From positions 434,001-498,000 of the forward strand of contig CAVSEP010000004.1 of NCBI GenBank assembly GCA_963726995.1: a DNA stretch of 64,000 bases. Direction: 5' to 3'. Within the stretch, counting starts at the first letter, position 1; each line of letters opens with the position of its first letter. Below, one piece after another: positions 1 through 7,989 of the stretch. The stretch comes from DAIDKA01 sp963726995 (GTDB lineage: Bacteria > Pseudomonadota > Gammaproteobacteria > Steroidobacterales > Steroidobacteraceae). The notes beneath the pieces are model-generated. The model was not told where the DNA came from and ran no database searches. It saw only the letters and a list, made by a program, of their open reading frames with translations. Made by a program: the position numbers and the translations under genes.

Positions 1-978
1 GCTGAGCATCTCGATCCGATAGATGGTCATGGCGGTATTGCGCACGCCGGTGGGCGTCGCCCAAGGCTTGCCATCGGGCCCCACGGCGCCCATCTGCGCC
101 ACATAGAGCGTGCGTTTGCGCGGCCCGGCGAAGGCCAGCGAGATCGGCACCCGGGGTGTCGGAATGAGGCCGAGATGCACGCCCTGCGGACTCACCACGT
201 GCACGCCGTGCGCCGCGGTGACGTAGATCCGGCCTGCGGCATCGATGGCCATGCCATCGGCGCCGGTGTCGCCGGCGAGCTGGGCAAACTCACGGCGGTT
301 GCGCGCGCTGCCGTCCGGCTGCACATCGAAGGCGAGTACGGTGGTGCCGTTGGTGACGTAAAGGATGCGGCCATCGGTGCTGAGCATCAGTCCATTGGTG
401 CGGATGTCCTGGTCCGCCACCGTGCTGACCACGCCCTGGGCGTTCACGTAGTACAGGCCGCCGACCGTGAAATAGGCGCCGCCCTTGCCGTCCGCGATCA
501 GATCGTTCAGGCGACCCAGCGGCCGGCCGTCGCCGAAGCTGTTGGCCAGCAAGCGCTGCTCCGGGGCCACAATACTGAGGCGCGTGAGTTCCTGGCAGGC
601 GCTGCTGAACGGTCGGCCCGGATCCGTGCAGGTGCGCTGCACGACGTACACCCGGCCCTGCGCATCGATCGACACGGCGCCGGCCCCATGGGTGTCGGTC
701 AGGTACACCGATTCATGGTTGTTCACGTCCAGCTTGCGCAGGGTGTCGCTTTGTTCCTGGGCGAACAGCACGCCGCCATCGGCCGTGCCCACCAGACCGT
801 CCGCCGTCTTGAAGTCCGCCCAGACCAGCTCCCAGTTGGCGGTGGCGCTGATGACCCCGGGAATTTCCGTGACCACGGCTGCCCGCTCGCCGGGCAGCAG
901 CTGCGCCCTGGCAGGAGGGGAGGCGGCCAGCAAGGCGCCGCAAGCGGCCAGAACCCACGCGCTCATGAATCGCATCAT
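1..978 (-). CDS. SMP-30/gluconolactonase/LRE-like secreted protein (3' end cut off)
   Basis: The reverse strand reads open for 326 codons from ATG at 978 to the window edge, so the C-terminus is missing. The start follows a GAGGGGG ribosome site and leads into a signal peptide (MMRFMSAWVLAACGALLAAS, cleavage near ARAQ). The body has beta-propeller-style repeats: ADGLVGTADGGVLFA, GAGAVSIDAQGRVYVVQ, GRLNDLIADGKGGAYFT, TGADGMAIDAAGRIYVT. The N-D-x-x-x-D and GMAID signatures are those of the SMP-30/gluconolactonase family, which binds a divalent metal and hydrolyses lactones or related esters. The export signal implies periplasmic action. The substrate cannot be told from sequence. No obvious operon partner lies within the window. 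Confidence 0.8.
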   Translation of the reverse strand, partial: MMRFMSAWVLAACGALLAASPPARAQLLPGERAAVVTEIPGVISATANWELVWADFKTADGLVGTADGGVLFAQEQSDTLRKLDVNNHESVYLTDTHGAGAVSIDAQGRVYVVQRTCTDPGRPFSSACQELTRLSIVAPEQRLLANSFGDGRPLGRLNDLIADGKGGAYFTVGGLYYVNAQGVVSTVADQDIRTNGLMLSTDGRILYVTNGTTVLAFDVQPDGSARNRREFAQLAGDTGADGMAIDAAGRIYVTAAHGVHVVSPQGVHLGLIPTPRVPISLAFAGPRKRTLYVAQMGAVGPDGKPWATPTGVRNTAMTIYRIEMLS

Positions 979-1083
979 CACGGCCCCCTCGTTGTCGGCT
1001 TCGGCGCCGATCTGAAGAGGCATTATGCAGCCCTTGCCAGTCCCCGTTCACCTGCAATGCGTGGACGAGGACCGGCGCGACGG

Positions 1084-1251
1084 TCAGGGGCGCTTGTTGG
1101 CGTCCTTCAGGTGGTCCTTCAGCGTCTTGCGGGCGTCGCCGAACTGGGCCTGTGCGGCGCCTGTGACCTGCTTGCCAAGGCCTTTGGCCTGCTGGCCGCT
1201 ACTGCCCACTTCCTTGATGCGGCCTTCCACTTGGTCCTTGTTCACGCCCAT
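1084..1251 (-). CDS. CsbD-family stress protein
   Basis: This 55-residue protein begins MGVNKDQVEGRIKEVGSSGQ and continues through the K/Q/A-rich CsbD core (KGLGKQVTGAAQAQFGD), ending in ANKRP. CsbD proteins are small, hydrophilic, general-stress-induced proteins of unknown biochemical role. A GGAG ribosome site lies about 8 bases upstream of the ATG. It stands alone between the lactonase-like gene and the divergently oriented thioredoxin-fold gene. Assignment rests on the N-terminal NKDQVEGR.KE pattern and the length, both typical of the family. Confidence 0.85.
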   Translation of the reverse strand: MGVNKDQVEGRIKEVGSSGQQAKGLGKQVTGAAQAQFGDARKTLKDHLKDANKRP

Positions 1252-1410
1252 ATCGTTGACTCCGGTCTTTCAGCTTTGACAGGGGGTCGACCTCGGTCGC
1301 CATGCGGGCAAGTCTCGGATATCCAGGCGCGGGCGCCTGTAGGAGTCCTGCCCGAAGGCACGTCAGGGCGGGGCGCATCCGATAAGATGGGGTGCCAACG
1401 AGGGCCCACC

Positions 1411-1965
1411 ATGTCGACCAGAAAACCCGTGTCACTCGCCGAGCCGCTTGCCGCGACCGATCATCTGATCGGCTCCCCCCATGCCCCGGTGCAGCTGGTG
1501 GAATACGGCGACTTCGAATGTCCGATCTGCCACGCCGTGGAACCTGCGGTGCAGCAGCTGCTGCAGAGCCACTCGGCGAACCTGGTGTTCGCGTTCCGGC
1601 ACTTTCCGCTGGAGGATTCCCATCCGCATGCGCTGATGGCGGCGCAGGCGGCGGAGGCCGCGGCCGCGCAGGGAAAGTTCTGGCCCATGCATGACCTGCT
1701 GCTGAGCAATCCGGCGCACCTGGCGCGACGCTACCTGGACGCCTACGCGGAAAAACTGAGCCTGGACATGCCGCGCTTTCGCGCCGACCTCGACGATGAG
1801 ATCTACCGCCAGCGGGTGCGCGAGCATCAGGCCGGCGGCACCCGCAGCCACCTGCGCGCGACGCCCGGATTCTTCGTCAACGGTGTCGTGCAGGACGTGA
1901 GCGGCGGCATGCGCGCCCTCGTCGAGGCCGTCAACGAGGCGCTGCGCACCGCGGCCAACCGCTAG
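1411..1965 (+). CDS. DsbA-family thioredoxin-fold protein
   Basis: This 184-residue protein starts at ATG 1411 behind a GAGGG ribosome site. An open frame continues far upstream, but that extension overlaps neighbouring genes and has no coding character. The protein carries the redox-active C37-P-I-C40 in the context VEYGDFECPICH, the helical insert of the DsbA/FrnE/NhaA-C family, and a cis-proline loop (RATPGFFVNG). No signal peptide or membrane helix is visible, so it probably acts in the cytoplasm as a disulfide oxidoreductase. It resembles the stand-alone thioredoxin-domain proteins often annotated DsbA family. Confidence 0.87.
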   Translation: MSTRKPVSLAEPLAATDHLIGSPHAPVQLVEYGDFECPICHAVEPAVQQLLQSHSANLVFAFRHFPLEDSHPHALMAAQAAEAAAAQGKFWPMHDLLLSNPAHLARRYLDAYAEKLSLDMPRFRADLDDEIYRQRVREHQAGGTRSHLRATPGFFVNGVVQDVSGGMRALVEAVNEALRTAANR

Positions 1966-1972
1966 CTCCGGA

Positions 1973-3304
1973 CTACTTGCCCAGGACGCTCAGATCCACG
2001 GCATCGCCCATGGCCTTGTAGCCGGCGTCATTCGGATGCAGATGATCCCGGTCGTTGTAGGCCTTGCCGAAGGTGAGCGGATTGGCGGAATCGGCGACCA
2101 CGGGCGCGAAGTCGACGACGGCATCGAATGCGCCGCCGGTCCTGATCCAGTTATTGAGCGCCGTGCGCACCGCCTCGCCGGCCGGTGAGGCGTACGAGGC
2201 TCCTTCATAGGGCGTCAGCGTGGCGCCGATCACCCGGATGCCGTGCTCATGGGCCCGCGCGATGATCTGTTCGTCCGCGGCCTCCAGGGCCTCGGCCGTC
2301 ACCGGTTCGGTGGAATTGGCCGCACCCAGCCCGCGACCGATGTCGTTGATGCCTTCCATCAGGATGATGGCCTTGATGCCCGGCACGCTCAGCACGTCCC
2401 GATCCAGCCTCGCCAGGGCGCTGGGACCGGCGCCATAGCGCAGCAGGCGGTTGCCGCTGATGCCGGCATTGACGACGGCCCAGTGATGTCCCGCGGCCCG
2501 CTCGGCCAGCCGATCCGGCCAGCTGCGGAAGGCATTGGCCGTGGAGGCCGCCCCTTCGGTGATGGAGTCACCCAAGGTCACGACCACATTGGTGGGCGCG
2601 GTGGTCTGCGATTCCACCAGCGTCACCAGTACCGGCACGCGCATCAGGCGCACGCCCGGCAGCGCCGGGGAGGCCGTGAAGTCACCGGGGGTTCCCGCGA
2701 CGTACTGGAACAGGCTGCGCGCGGCGCGCAGCCCCAGGGGACCGGGTATCTGGATGGAGATGTACACCCGATCGAGGGCCTTGGTGGGCAGGTCGATGGC
2801 ATCGCTCAAGGTCGGCGCGCCGGCCGGAATCACCACTCCCGACTGGCCATGAAAGGACACGGCGCGGTCGCTGCCGGCCACGACCACCCCATCGGCCGCG
2901 GCCAGGCCCACGTGCACGGCGCCCAACTGCAGCGGATCGTTGCCATCCTCGTTGGAGAGGCGCAGTCGCAGGCGCAGCCCATCGGCCGACACGCGCACCA
3001 GCTGGCGCACGGTGGTGTTGCGGATCTCGGTGGTGATCACATCCACCGGCACGTTGCCGGGATTCTCCAGCAGCGGGGGCGGAAAGACTCGCGGCGGCGG
3101 CGGTGCGGGGGACGGGACCAGCGCACCCAGCGGCGTGACCACCGGGGCCGGCGGTACGAAGGGCGCGGGCGCCGGGCCGGGCGCCACCACATAGCCCCAG
3201 ACCCCGACCCAGCTCTCGGCCGCCTTGTGCGACGCGGCAACGGCGGCCTGCGGGAGGATGCCCAGCAGCGCCAGTGCGACTAGAATTCGTTTCAGAACAT
3301 GCAT
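1973..3304 (-). CDS. Secreted SGNH/GDSL hydrolase (paralogue of 9715-10953)
   Basis: The 443-residue protein starts at ATG 3304 behind AGGGGGAAGG. A signal peptide (MHVLKRILVALALLGILPQA) is followed by a proline-rich linker and a jelly-roll-like N-terminal domain. The SGNH blocks then follow in order: GDSITEG (block I, nucleophile Ser), GISGNR (block II, Gly), GINDIG (block III, Asn) and DHLHPNDAGYKAM (block V, Asp and His). It should be a periplasmic or secreted esterase/lipase-type hydrolase. The protein at 9715-10953 shares the block layout and phrases such as SALAR.DRDVLSVPG. It converges tail to tail with the DsbA-like gene (7 bases apart). Confidence 0.88.
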   Translation of the reverse strand: MHVLKRILVALALLGILPQAAVAASHKAAESWVGVWGYVVAPGPAPAPFVPPAPVVTPLGALVPSPAPPPPRVFPPPLLENPGNVPVDVITTEIRNTTVRQLVRVSADGLRLRLRLSNEDGNDPLQLGAVHVGLAAADGVVVAGSDRAVSFHGQSGVVIPAGAPTLSDAIDLPTKALDRVYISIQIPGPLGLRAARSLFQYVAGTPGDFTASPALPGVRLMRVPVLVTLVESQTTAPTNVVVTLGDSITEGAASTANAFRSWPDRLAERAAGHHWAVVNAGISGNRLLRYGAGPSALARLDRDVLSVPGIKAIILMEGINDIGRGLGAANSTEPVTAEALEAADEQIIARAHEHGIRVIGATLTPYEGASYASPAGEAVRTALNNWIRTGGAFDAVVDFAPVVADSANPLTFGKAYNDRDHLHPNDAGYKAMGDAVDLSVLGK

Positions 3305-3447
3305 TTGCCTTCCCCCTGCGGCCGATGACCTGTCAACTATCTTACCCGTCACACGATTCACCCGCGCGGGCCACGCAACTTTTCTCCGGCTGCCGTGTTC
3401 TGGGACACAAGTCTGCGGCCGATTGCGATCTTGAAGAGGAGCCCATC

Positions 3448-4395
3448 ATGACGACCCGTTCCACCCTGCTGGTCCGTTTCCCGCTCGCCTACGCGCTGGT
3501 GCTGGGCGCGATGATCACCGGTTGCGCGCATGCCGAGGAGTACTTCAAGTCCTACGCGGTCAACGGCCGCGCCAATGTGCAGGTGCAGGCCCGCTGGGGC
3601 TCGGTGCGTGTCTTACCCGCGAGCGGCAGCAAGGTCGAATTCGACGTGACCTACGACAAGCGGGACTGGGCCTCCGCGGCGCCGATCGAATCGCATCAGC
3701 AGGGCAATCTCGTGGCGCTGCGGGCGCTGGCCGAGGATGAGTCCGGGCATGACAGTTGGTGGGGATGGTGGGGGTGGGGACGCTACGGCAGCCACCGGCT
3801 CGACATCGAAGTCCGCATGCCCCGGGATTCGGACCTGCAGCTGCAGACCACCAATGGCGCGATCGAAGTGTCTTCGGTGAACGGCAATATCTCCATCCAG
3901 ACCCGCAACGGCAAGGTCAACGCCCGGGAACTTTCCGGGACCATTTCAATCGGCTCCACCAACGGCGCCGTCGAACTGGATGCGCTCAAGGGCGATATGA
4001 ACGTGCGCACCACCAATGGCCCCATCACCGCCAGCCACCTCGACGGCCGAAGCGAGCTGTCCACCACCAACGGCGGCGTGCGCGTCGAGGGTCGTTTCGA
4101 AGCCCTCACCATCAGCTCCACCAACGGCGGGGTCATCGCCCGGGCCGAATCCGGATCGCGCATGGCCTCCGACTGGCGCATCCATACCACCAATGGCCAT
4201 GTGGACCTCTCCGTGCCCGCCGATCTGAAGGCCAACATCGCGGTCGACACCAACAATGGCCGCATCAGGCTGGACCTGCCGGTGACGACCCAGGGTTACG
4301 ATGACCGCACGGAGCTTCGCGGCACCCTGAACGGAGGCGGCCCGGAACTGTCGATCGGCACCACCAACGCGAGCATTCGGATCGGGGCGATCTAA
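3448..4395 (+). CDS. DUF4097-type surface repeat protein, probable lipoprotein
   Basis: This 315-residue protein starts at ATG 3448 after GAAGAGGAG. Its N-terminus ends in ITGCAHAEE, a good lipobox, so membrane anchoring is likely; ordinary signal-peptide cleavage at the nearby AHA is the alternative. From about residue 130 the sequence is a run of short beta-strand repeats around TTNG/STNG (for example LQTTNGAIEVSSVNGNISIQ and ISIGSTNGAVELDALKGDM), the parallel beta-helix pattern of DUF4097 proteins. Function is unknown. An unusual W-rich stretch (SWWGWWGWGRYG) precedes the helix. The stop overlaps the stop of the converging MetE-like gene. Confidence 0.8.
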   Translation: MTTRSTLLVRFPLAYALVLGAMITGCAHAEEYFKSYAVNGRANVQVQARWGSVRVLPASGSKVEFDVTYDKRDWASAAPIESHQQGNLVALRALAEDESGHDSWWGWWGWGRYGSHRLDIEVRMPRDSDLQLQTTNGAIEVSSVNGNISIQTRNGKVNARELSGTISIGSTNGAVELDALKGDMNVRTTNGPITASHLDGRSELSTTNGGVRVEGRFEALTISSTNGGVIARAESGSRMASDWRIHTTNGHVDLSVPADLKANIAVDTNNGRIRLDLPVTTQGYDDRTELRGTLNGGGPELSIGTTNASIRIGAI

Positions 4396-5546
4396 TCCGG
4401 CCTGTCGCGCTGCGCCGAGGCCCGCCGGGCCCCTTCGGCCAGGGCGTTGAGTTTCGCCCAGGCGATCTGCGGGTGACAGCGCAGGCCCAGGCCGCAGTCG
4501 GTGGAGGCGATCACATTCTCGGCGCCGACACGTTTGGTGAAGCGCAGGATGCGCTCGGCCACCAGATCCGGATGCTCGATGAGGGTGGTGGCGTGACTGA
4601 CCACGCCGGGTGCCAGGATCTTGCCCTCGGGCAGGCGGACGCTGTCCCAGATCCGGTATTCGTGCTCGTGGCGGACGTTGGCGGCCTCGAACAGATACGT
4701 CTGCGCTTTTACTCGCAGCAGCACTTCGATCATGTCGGCGAGCGGAATGTCCGAGGCATGCGGGCCATGCCAACTGCCCCAGCACAGGTGATAGCGCACC
4801 TTCTCCTCCGGAATGTTCCGCAGGGCGTGGTTCAGCGCCTCGACGCGCAGCAGGCAGAAGCGCTGGTAGGCCGCAAGCCCCATCGAGTGGCCAATCCGGT
4901 CCCACAGCGCCGCGAGCCAGGCATCATCCACCTGCAGGATGAATCCGGCGGCCACGATCATTTCGTATTCCACGCGCAGCGCTTCGGCGATCGCGACCAC
5001 GAAGTCCTCGGACGTGCGGTAGTACTCGTTCAGGCGGCCCGCCTCGATGCTGGCCGGCGCGGTCGAAGTCAGAAAGGCATCGGCCCGATCCTGTGCCCCC
5101 AGTGCGCCCCGCAGCGTGTCGATTTCGCGCTGCAGCGCCGCCTCACCGACGTAGCTGATCGGCGCGGTGCAGACATGCTCCGCGGTTCGAACCTGGCTCT
5201 GGGCGGTTCGGGTCTGCTCGAACAGCGTGCCGCCCGCCGTGGCCGCGGCGTAGAAATCCCCAAACGCCTGCCAGTCCTCGCTCTGCGTGAGCAGTGAGAC
5301 CAGGGCGCCGGTGGGGCGCTCTTCGAAGCCGGTGAGCCGGTCATTGATGAAGGTCACCCAGTTGCCGCCCTTGGTGAGTTCTCCCTCGTTGATGATGTCG
5401 ATGCCAGCGCTGCGCTGGAACTGGACGACCCTGGCGACTTCCGCGCGCAGCCGGGGCAGATCCGCGCCGGGATTGGACCAGACCTCCACGGGTGCGGGCA
5501 GTGCGCCTACATGAGTGGTCAGTATTTTCCCGTTACTTCGGCGCAT
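4392..5546 (-). CDS. Cobalamin-independent methionine synthase II-like (core MetE) protein
   Basis: The 384-residue product corresponds to the catalytic half of MetE, without the N-terminal duplicated barrel. The zinc ligands are recognisable: H and C in YHLCWGSWHG, E in YLFEAANVRHEHE, and C in STDCGLGLR. GVVSHATTLIEHP and DIINEGELTKGGNW match the family. Core MetE-like proteins transfer methyl groups from a folate or corrinoid donor to a thiol, but many family members have unknown substrates. A LigM-type demethylase that makes 5-methyl-tetrahydrofolate lies 2 kb away, so a link through methyl-folate recycling is plausible inference. Confidence 0.82.
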   Translation of the reverse strand: MRRSNGKILTTHVGALPAPVEVWSNPGADLPRLRAEVARVVQFQRSAGIDIINEGELTKGGNWVTFINDRLTGFEERPTGALVSLLTQSEDWQAFGDFYAAATAGGTLFEQTRTAQSQVRTAEHVCTAPISYVGEAALQREIDTLRGALGAQDRADAFLTSTAPASIEAGRLNEYYRTSEDFVVAIAEALRVEYEMIVAAGFILQVDDAWLAALWDRIGHSMGLAAYQRFCLLRVEALNHALRNIPEEKVRYHLCWGSWHGPHASDIPLADMIEVLLRVKAQTYLFEAANVRHEHEYRIWDSVRLPEGKILAPGVVSHATTLIEHPDLVAERILRFTKRVGAENVIASTDCGLGLRCHPQIAWAKLNALAEGARRASAQRDRPD

Positions 5547-5616
5547 GGATGGGATCCTTAAGGCGGGCCGGAAGCACTATCATCGCGTGCGGGCGCCGAC
5601 ATTGGGAGAAAACTTC

Positions 5617-6318
5617 GTGGAATTCGACAACCGACATGTGGTGGTGACAGGCGGAACCGGGTCGCTGGGCGTCGCGGTGGTGGGCGCGCTGCTGGCCTCA
5701 GGCGCCGTGTGCCACGTTCCCTATCGCAGTGATGAGGAGGCGCAGCGCTTCGCGCACCGGGACTCTTCGCGTGTGTCGCTGGTGCCGGTGCGCGACCTGG
5801 CCGATGAGGCGACCGTCGCCGCCTTCTATGGCGCCCTGGAGGGGCTTTGGGCGTCCATTCACATCGCCGGGGGCTTTGCCTTTGCGCCGATTGCGCAAAG
5901 CAGTAAGGCCGTGCTGATGTCACAGCTTGAGACGAATCTGGTCTCGGCCTGCCTGTGCAGTGCGGCTGCGGTCACGGCGTTCCGGCGCGCGGGCGGCGGC
6001 GGGCGCATCGTCAATGTGGCCGCGCGCCAGGCCCTGGAGCCGCGCCTGGGCGCAAACCTCACCGCCTATGCGGCCGCCAAGGCGGGCGTTGCGGCGTTCA
6101 GCGTGGCGTTGGCCGAAGAGGTGGCCCGCGAGGGCATCCTGGTGAACACCATCGCACCCTCGATCATGGATACGCCCGCCAATCGCCAATCCATGCCCAA
6201 GGCCGATTTCAGTGCATGGCCGAAGGTCGCAGAGGTCGCCGTGACGATTCTGCAGCTGGCCTCCCCGCTGAATGCAGTCACGCGCGGGGCGATCGTCACG
6301 ACCTACGGCCGGGCATGA
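5617..6318 (+). CDS. SDR-family oxidoreductase with altered active site
   Basis: Read from GTG 5617 behind GGGAGAAAA, this gives 233 residues starting VEFDNRHVVVTGGTGSLG, the usual Rossmann entry. An ATG at 5545 in the same frame is possible but has a poor ribosome site. The Tyr-Lys pair is present (LTAYAAAKAGVAAF) and NTIAPSIMDTPANR follows as in classical SDRs. The usual catalytic Ser, about 13 residues before the Tyr, is not there: the stretch reads VNVAARQALEPR. The enzyme may be a reductase with altered chemistry or a binding protein. It is divergent from the MetE-like gene and converges on the O-demethylase gene across a strong hairpin. Confidence 0.8.
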   Translation: MEFDNRHVVVTGGTGSLGVAVVGALLASGAVCHVPYRSDEEAQRFAHRDSSRVSLVPVRDLADEATVAAFYGALEGLWASIHIAGGFAFAPIAQSSKAVLMSQLETNLVSACLCSAAAVTAFRRAGGGGRIVNVAARQALEPRLGANLTAYAAAKAGVAAFSVALAEEVAREGILVNTIAPSIMDTPANRQSMPKADFSAWPKVAEVAVTILQLASPLNAVTRGAIVTTYGRA

Positions 6319-6321
6319 AGA

Positions 6322-6352
6322 AGGCCCGCCGACCTTTGCGGCCGGCGGGCCT
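6322..6352. terminator. Bidirectional terminator-type hairpin
   Basis: AGGCCCGCCG at 6322-6331 and CGGCGGGCCT at 6343-6352 form a perfect 10-bp GC-rich stem with an 11-nt loop. It lies exactly between the converging stops of the SDR (6318) and the O-demethylase (6368). There is no long T tract on either strand, so termination efficiency is uncertain. Confidence 0.7.
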
Positions 6353-6367
6353 GATTCAAGCGTCGGC

Positions 6368-7765
6368 TTACTTCGTGCGCCAGCCCGATGCATAGTTCTT
6401 GCGCGCATCCTCACCGTAGGGCACGGCCGCCACCTGCACGCGCACTTCGGTCTGCTGGTGACGTTCGACGGTCGCTTTGGCGGTACCCTGGTCGGCTTCG
6501 CCCCAGATCAGCGTCAGTTCCTCACCGATCTTGATGTCCGGGTTGACCACGCCCAACGACAGCGCGGTGCGCTCGTTGAAGCTGTAACCACCGAACATCG
6601 AGTACCCGACGACCTTGCCGCCCTTCTTGACCGCATCGAAGGTGGCCGAGCCGTAGTTTGAGTTGGGAAAATCGAAATACTTGTTCGACAGCTTTCCGGG
6701 AATGAAGAGCGAGGCTAGAACCTTAGCCACGTCCTCGCCGCTCCAGGCGAAGGTCACCTTGTTCTTGTGCGGCTGCTTGGAGAGCTTCTCAAGCGCCTCC
6801 CGGCCGGCGAACTCATGGTCGAACTTCACGAACGGGCCGTAGCCCAGGTCGTAGGGCGTCGTGTAGTAGTCCTCGATCTTGTCGGACACGAAGCTGCCGG
6901 CGATCGAGCAGGTGGCCTCGTATCCGTTGGCCGGAAGCCACTCGCGGTACTTCTTCATGCTCTCGCCGCTGTATACGGCGGGCAGGGGGGACGGGATCCA
7001 GCCGGACTCCAGGGTGTTCGAGGAATACGCACGCGTACCGACGGCGGCGATGCCGAACTCCTGGCCTGCTTCCATGATGGTGTTGAAGACCTTGTCGTAG
7101 TCCGCGTACGGACCCCAGACCTCGAGTCCTGGCGCGCCGGCCATGCCGTGCCGCAATGCCTTGACCTTCTGGCCGCCCAGGTTGATGTGGCTCCAGTTGA
7201 AGAACTTGATTTCCGGCACCACCGGGCCGCCGTTGAGCTTCTCGATCACTTTCCAGGCGTTCGGGCCCTGGATCTGGAAGCGGTAGCGGCGGCGGGTGAC
7301 GGCCTTGCCTTTCGGCGCCGACGGCGAGCGGTCGTCACGGATGCTGTCGACCTTGAAGTTGCCGGTCTCGGCCTGGAACTGTAGCCAGTTCACAGAGGGC
7401 GCGCGGCCGACGAATACCAGCTCGTCCGTGTCCTCGTAGAACAGGATGCCGTCGCCGATGACGTAACCGTCATAGCTGATCGGCACCATCTGCTTGGCCT
7501 TGCCTACGCTGAAATTGTTGAAGCTGTTGATCGTGCAGTACGACATCAGCTTGAGGGCATCGGGACCCTTGACCGTGAACTCTGCCATGTGGTGAGTCTG
7601 GTCGAACAACACGACGCTCTCGCGCCAGGCGCGCTGCTCGTCGCGCCAGTTGGTGTATTCGCTCGGCACGACCGGGTAGACGTAAGCACCGATCTTTGAG
7701 TTGCGCAACAACTGCACCGGACTACCGGCTGCCTTCAACACACTTTCCAGGTTCTGCTGGCTCAT
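6368..7765 (-). CDS. ligM: Tetrahydrofolate-dependent aromatic O-demethylase (LigM/DesA type)
   Basis: The 465-residue protein starts at ATG 7765 behind AGGTGGGAA. It is a GcvT-like aminomethyltransferase-fold protein close in length and sequence to Sphingobium LigM (vanillate/3-O-methylgallate demethylase, about 471 residues). Shared stretches recalled from LigM include LRNSKIGAYVYPVV, LFDQTHHM, KALRHGMAGAPGLEVWGP, NTLESGWIPSPLPA, SFVS.KIEDYY and GYGPFVKFDHEF. These enzymes move the methoxyl methyl group of vanillate, syringate or 3-O-methylgallate to tetrahydrofolate in the cytoplasm. The upstream region shared with the VanR-type regulator contains its operator. Specificity among methoxy-aromatics cannot be read from sequence. 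Confidence 0.9.
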   Translation of the reverse strand: MSQQNLESVLKAAGSPVQLLRNSKIGAYVYPVVPSEYTNWRDEQRAWRESVVLFDQTHHMAEFTVKGPDALKLMSYCTINSFNNFSVGKAKQMVPISYDGYVIGDGILFYEDTDELVFVGRAPSVNWLQFQAETGNFKVDSIRDDRSPSAPKGKAVTRRRYRFQIQGPNAWKVIEKLNGGPVVPEIKFFNWSHINLGGQKVKALRHGMAGAPGLEVWGPYADYDKVFNTIMEAGQEFGIAAVGTRAYSSNTLESGWIPSPLPAVYSGESMKKYREWLPANGYEATCSIAGSFVSDKIEDYYTTPYDLGYGPFVKFDHEFAGREALEKLSKQPHKNKVTFAWSGEDVAKVLASLFIPGKLSNKYFDFPNSNYGSATFDAVKKGGKVVGYSMFGGYSFNERTALSLGVVNPDIKIGEELTLIWGEADQGTAKATVERHQQTEVRVQVAAVPYGEDARKNYASGWRTK

Positions 7766-7888
7766 TTCCCACCTCATTGAAAACGTCGAAATCCTAAAAG
7801 AAAAAGCTTCGCCTACACGCAATTTGTGAGGGTTTCAAACTCCGCACACGCGACTCGCGCCTCAAGCTGCATTGTCGGCCGGACGGCG

Positions 7889-7918
7889 ATCTTGGGACTT
7901 GGGATCCAATCCTGTCAA
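7889..7918 (-). promoter_or_regulatory. Promoter of the O-demethylase gene with VanR-type operator
   Basis: On the reverse strand a consensus -35 TTGACA (7918-7913) is followed after 2 nt by the operator ATTGGATCCCAA (7910-7899). After a total spacer of 18 bp comes a -10-like CAAGAT (7894-7889). The operator core is close to ATTGGATCCAAT, the operator known for Caulobacter VanR. Its position inside the spacer predicts repression. Predicted start of transcription is near 7882, giving a leader of about 117 nt. Confidence 0.7.
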
Positions 7919-7953
7919 GATGGGACCGCTCGAGGGGCCGGATATGTGAATAA

Positions 7954-7983
7954 TTGACCTTTTGGGATCCAATGCGGCAGGAT
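7954..7983 (+). promoter_or_regulatory. Promoter of the VanR-type regulator with VanR-type operator (autoregulation)
   Basis: TTGACC (7954-7959), 2 nt, operator TTGGGATCCAAT (7962-7973), and CAGGAT (7978-7983) 18 bp from the -35. The 12-mer is identical on the + strand to the one at 7899-7910, and the two lie exactly 63 bp apart, six helical turns. The predicted +1 falls at about 7990, the first base of the regulator ATG, so the mRNA may be leaderless. Confidence 0.65.
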
Positions 7984-7989
7984 CCCCCC

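Noticed and set aside
175..1410. Long in-frame extension upstream of the DsbA-like gene (would give a 596-residue protein)
   Set aside because: It overlaps the reverse-strand lactonase and CsbD genes, has no domain, and ATG 1411 has its own ribosome site.
2243..3283. Long forward open frame antisense to the first SGNH hydrolase
   Set aside because: Arg/Gly/His-rich shadow frame of high-GC DNA; the reverse frame has complete SGNH motifs.
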